NCBI GenBank assembly: GCA_900758375.1
Contig: CAAERJ010000006.1
Span: forward strand, 1-43,367
DNA length: 43,367 nucleotides
From: an uncultured Collinsella sp.
GTDB lineage: Bacteria > Actinomycetota > Coriobacteriia > Coriobacteriales > Coriobacteriaceae
Direction of reading: 5' to 3'
Part shown: positions 41,448-43,367 of the stretch, in pieces
Layout: each line of letters opens with the position of its first letter
Numbering within the stretch: position 1 is the first letter of the stretch
Translations under genes and position numbers: made by a program
The notes under the pieces: model-generated
The model's input: only the letters and a program-made list of their open reading frames with translations
Databases searched by the model: none
Told to the model about the DNA's origin: nothing

Positions 41448-42728
41448 ATGATTCGAGCTGCCCTAACGGTCGAGGAAGCTCTTGAGGGCATGAAGACCCT
41501 TGAGCCCAAGATTAAAAATTATGCGCGTCTCGTTGTCCGCAAGGGTGTAAACGTTAAGCCCGGCCAGGAGGTCGTCGTTCAGTCTCCCGTCGAGTGCGCA
41601 TCATTTGCGCGCGTGGTGGTTGCGGAGGCTTATGACGCCGGTGCCGGTCACGTGACGGTCATCTGGGCCGACGACGCCGTGACGAGGCTTGCGTACGAGC
41701 ATGTCGAGAAAAGCTATTTTGGGCAGACGCCCGAGTGGAAGCGCATACAGCTGGATTCTCTGGCCCGGGACGGTGCCTGCTTTATCTTTATCGAGGGTGC
41801 TGACCCCGCCGCTCTCAAGGGTATCGATCCTGCCAAGCCCGCTGCCGCTTCCAAGGCGAGGAACACGCAGTGCAAGATTTTCCGCCGCGGACTGGATTAC
41901 AACATCAACCCGTGGTGCATTGCCGGAGCGCCGGTCGTGGCTTGGGCGCGCGAGGTGTTCCCGGGAGACGCCGATGAGGTTGCAATCTATAAACTATGGA
42001 TTGCGATTCTGCATACCGCCCGTGCTGACGGCCAAGATCCGGAGAGTGACTGGGAGCTTCATGACGCGGCGTTCGAAAAGAACTTGCGCTTCCTGAACGA
42101 CAATCGCTTTGACTGTCTGCGCTATACCGCTTCGAATGGAACCGACCTGTTAATTGGTATGACGAAGGGGCATGAGTGGGCCGGCGGTAAGGGCGAGACC
42201 CCCGACGGTCACCCCTTCTTCCCTAACATCCCCACCGAGGAGGTCTTCACCTCGCCCGATCGTATGCGTGCTGACGGAATCGTCTATTCCGCAATGCCGC
42301 TTATCCATCACGGTAACAAGGTCGACGATTTTTGGATCAAGTTCGAGAACGGTCGTGTGGTGGATTACGACGCCCGTGTGGGAAAGGCGACACTCGCAAG
42401 TATCATCGATACTGACGAGGGCGCTGCTCATCTGGGAGAGGTTGCGCTCATTTCCAAGAACACGCCGATTCGCGAAAGCGGCATCCTGTTCTATGACACG
42501 CTCTATGACGAGAATGCCAGCTGCCATCTTGCACTGGGAGTCGGCTTCCCCGAGTGCATTGAGGGTGGATATGATATGTCCAAAGAGGAGCTCATTGAGC
42601 ATGGCGTCAACGTTTCGAGCACGCACGTCGACTTTATGATCGGTACGGACGACATCGATATTGTGGGCATTACGCCCGATGGACGCGAAGTTGTGATTTT
42701 CCAGAACGGCCAATGGAGTTGGGAATAG
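41448..42728 (+). CDS. M29-family metallo-aminopeptidase
   Basis: 426 aa. Family M29 (thermophilic aminopeptidase, AmpS/PepS type) releases N-terminal residues with a two-metal site. The ligand motifs are seen as NIPTEEVFTSPD, LGEVALISKNTPI, the His in ASCHLALGVGFP and HVDFMIGTDDID near the end. The protein begins MIRAALTVEEALEGMK; I chose ATG 41448 (GGAG 6 bases before) rather than 41436. The tRNA promoter overlaps its tail. Stands alone between terminators and tRNA-Lys. Confidence 0.92.
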   Translation: MIRAALTVEEALEGMKTLEPKIKNYARLVVRKGVNVKPGQEVVVQSPVECASFARVVVAEAYDAGAGHVTVIWADDAVTRLAYEHVEKSYFGQTPEWKRIQLDSLARDGACFIFIEGADPAALKGIDPAKPAAASKARNTQCKIFRRGLDYNINPWCIAGAPVVAWAREVFPGDADEVAIYKLWIAILHTARADGQDPESDWELHDAAFEKNLRFLNDNRFDCLRYTASNGTDLLIGMTKGHEWAGGKGETPDGHPFFPNIPTEEVFTSPDRMRADGIVYSAMPLIHHGNKVDDFWIKFENGRVVDYDARVGKATLASIIDTDEGAAHLGEVALISKNTPIRESGILFYDTLYDENASCHLALGVGFPECIEGGYDMSKEELIEHGVNVSSTHVDFMIGTDDIDIVGITPDGREVVIFQNGQWSWE

Positions 42729-42747
42729 TCCCAGACCGTGGTACAAT
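42719..42747 (+). promoter_or_regulatory. tRNA-Lys promoter
   Basis: TTGGGA (42719-42724), 17-bp spacer, TACAAT (42742-42747), overlapping the end of the aminopeptidase gene; tRNA starts 10 bases later. Confidence 0.6.
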
Positions 42748-42756
42748 GCCACCCGC

Positions 42757-42829
42757 GGGCCGTTAGCTCAGCTGGCAGAGCAGGGGACTTTTAATCCCAA
42801 GGTCCAGGGTTCGAACCCCTGACGGCCCA
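42757..42829 (+). tRNA. tRNA-Lys (anticodon TTT)
   Basis: Acceptor GGGCCGT/ACGGCCC, D arm GCTCAGCTGGCAGAGC, anticodon loop CTTTTAA (TTT), T arm CAGGGTTCGAACCCCTG. The bases after the discriminator are CCC, so CCA is not encoded here, although the copy 180 bp downstream does end in CCA. Confidence 0.95.
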
Positions 42830-42843
42830 CCCAAAGATTGTTG

Positions 42844-42874
42844 AGACGGTCAACTTCGGTTGGCCGTCTTTTTT
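42844..42874 (+). terminator. Terminator after tRNA-Lys
   Basis: AGACGGTCAAC-TTCG-GTTGGCCGTCT with one T-C change and T run to 42874. Confidence 0.85.
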
Positions 42875-42887
42875 GTCGCCCCTTCAT

Positions 42888-43012
42888 GGGTTCGAACCCG
42901 AAAGGGCGCGGAGCTGAGGAAACGCGTGAGCGTTTGCCAGCGCAGCGCGCAAGGCGCGAAAGCGCCGCGGCGGTCGCCCGCGCAGCGGGCCCGAACCCCT
43001 GACGGCCCACCA
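42888..43012. repeat. T-arm palindrome, three mini-hairpins and copied tRNA-Lys 3' end
   Basis: Starts GGGTTCGAACCC (42888-42899), then hairpins AAACGC-GTGA-GCGTTT, GGCGC-GAAA-GCGCC and GCCCGC-GCA-GCGGGC, and ends with a 21-nt copy of the tRNA-Lys 3' region CGAACCCCTGACGGCCCACC followed by A (42992-43012). Same order of parts as behind tRNA-Gly. No coding reading is convincing. Confidence 0.8.
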
Positions 43013-43020
43013 TAGAATAG

Positions 43021-43052
43021 AAAAGCGACTGGCGGATGCCGGTCGCTTTTTT
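43021..43052 (+). terminator. Terminator after the copied tRNA-Lys end
   Basis: AAAAGCGACTGG with CCGGTCGCTTTT (one T-C change), then T residues up to 43052. It looks like the original tRNA-Lys terminator if the module was inserted between the tRNA and it. Confidence 0.75.
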
Positions 43053-43367
43053 GTTGTCGCGACGCGGGTTCGAACCAGATCTTCTCTATATATAAGGACG
43101 CCTGGCGGCCAAAACCAACCTTTTACCGACAGGAAGCAAAAACATGATGCCTTTAGAGTAAAGTAGCCCAGCAGAGATGACCGACGCCTCAACACCTATA
43201 AACCAGCTGGTCATCGCCAATACCAGAAGCCGATGCTTCAGACATGACTTCAGTGGAACAACTGAAGGATCTATTCATTTGTGAACAAAATATGGAGTAC
43301 CGGATTCCCGCCCCCGGGGCCCCTCCGGTCTGGCAATATATCTCCTTGCCGCGCGGCCCGGTCGAAC
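43053..43367. other. Non-coding tail of window
   Basis: A further T-arm palindrome GGGTTCGAACC (43066-43076) occurs 13 nt after the preceding T tract. The rest is AT-richer than the surrounding DNA, with a GC-rich CCCCCGGGGCCCC stretch near 43312. No gene I can support; it may be the edge of a mobile or foreign region continuing outside the window. Confidence 0.5.

Noticed and set aside
42992..43012. A second tRNA-Lys gene
   Set aside because: Only the T-arm half and the acceptor 3' strand are present; no D or anticodon arm exists upstream of it.
42884..43195. Minus-strand open frames downstream of tRNA-Lys
   Set aside because: They cross tRNA-derived sequence, hairpins and a terminator; no coding signature.

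Overview
The window is a bacterial chromosome segment centred on the replication origin. The order gyrA-gyrB-dciA-like-recF-dnaN-dnaA (all leftward) facing rpmH-rnpA-yidD-yidC-khpB-rsmG-parA-parB (all rightward), the high GC content, frequent GTG starts, three perfect parS sites, a PafBC-like WYL pair and a TSCPD protein point to an actinobacterium of class Coriobacteriia, most likely Collinsella or a close relative. The genus is an inference from gene content and style, not from a database search.

Bases 1-11290 are the left replichore start: gyrA, gyrB, a DUF721/DciA-like gene, recF, dnaN, dnaA and a previously unfamiliar GHKL-ATPase/winged-helix gene placed 15 bp upstream of dnaA. Two non-coding stretches flank dnaA. 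The dnaN-dnaA gap (7979-8216) has an AT-rich block, a perfect DnaA-trio run and DnaA-box-like sites in the order and strand known from the Bacillus subtilis basal unwinding system. The stretch 11289-11531 carries two more copies of the same 15-mer DnaA-box motif. Together they look like a bipartite origin. The DnaA box appears to be TTTTCAACA, and the DnaA signature helix has Asn where Asp is usual.

Bases 11532-16740 hold the ribosomal protein L34 / RNase P / membrane insertase cluster, rsmG, a parS cluster and parA-parB plus a small membrane protein. From 16.8 to 27.3 kb come rlmN (leftward), ddl and an exonuclease-helicase DinG (rightward), two WYL regulators (leftward, meeting dinG at a shared stop), a large M28-like membrane protein that has lost its catalytic residues, and a small membrane protein. 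A leftward gene at 27.4-30.8 kb encodes a thioester/Cna-B/LPATG cell-wall adhesin.

From 31 kb on: tRNA-Gly(CCC), purB, a solute-binding protein overlapping a diguanylate cyclase, a TSCPD protein overlapping a Tat lipoprotein, an OmpR-type two-component system, purC, a membrane protein, an M29 aminopeptidase and tRNA-Lys(UUU). Both tRNA genes are followed by a strikingly parallel non-coding module: terminator hairpin, exactly 13 nt, a T-arm-like palindrome, three mini-hairpins, then a second copy of the 3' end of that same tRNA (offset 192 bp for Gly, 180 bp for Lys). I see this as the best candidate for an undescribed mobile or structural element. The last 300 bases are AT-richer and contain no gene that I can support.
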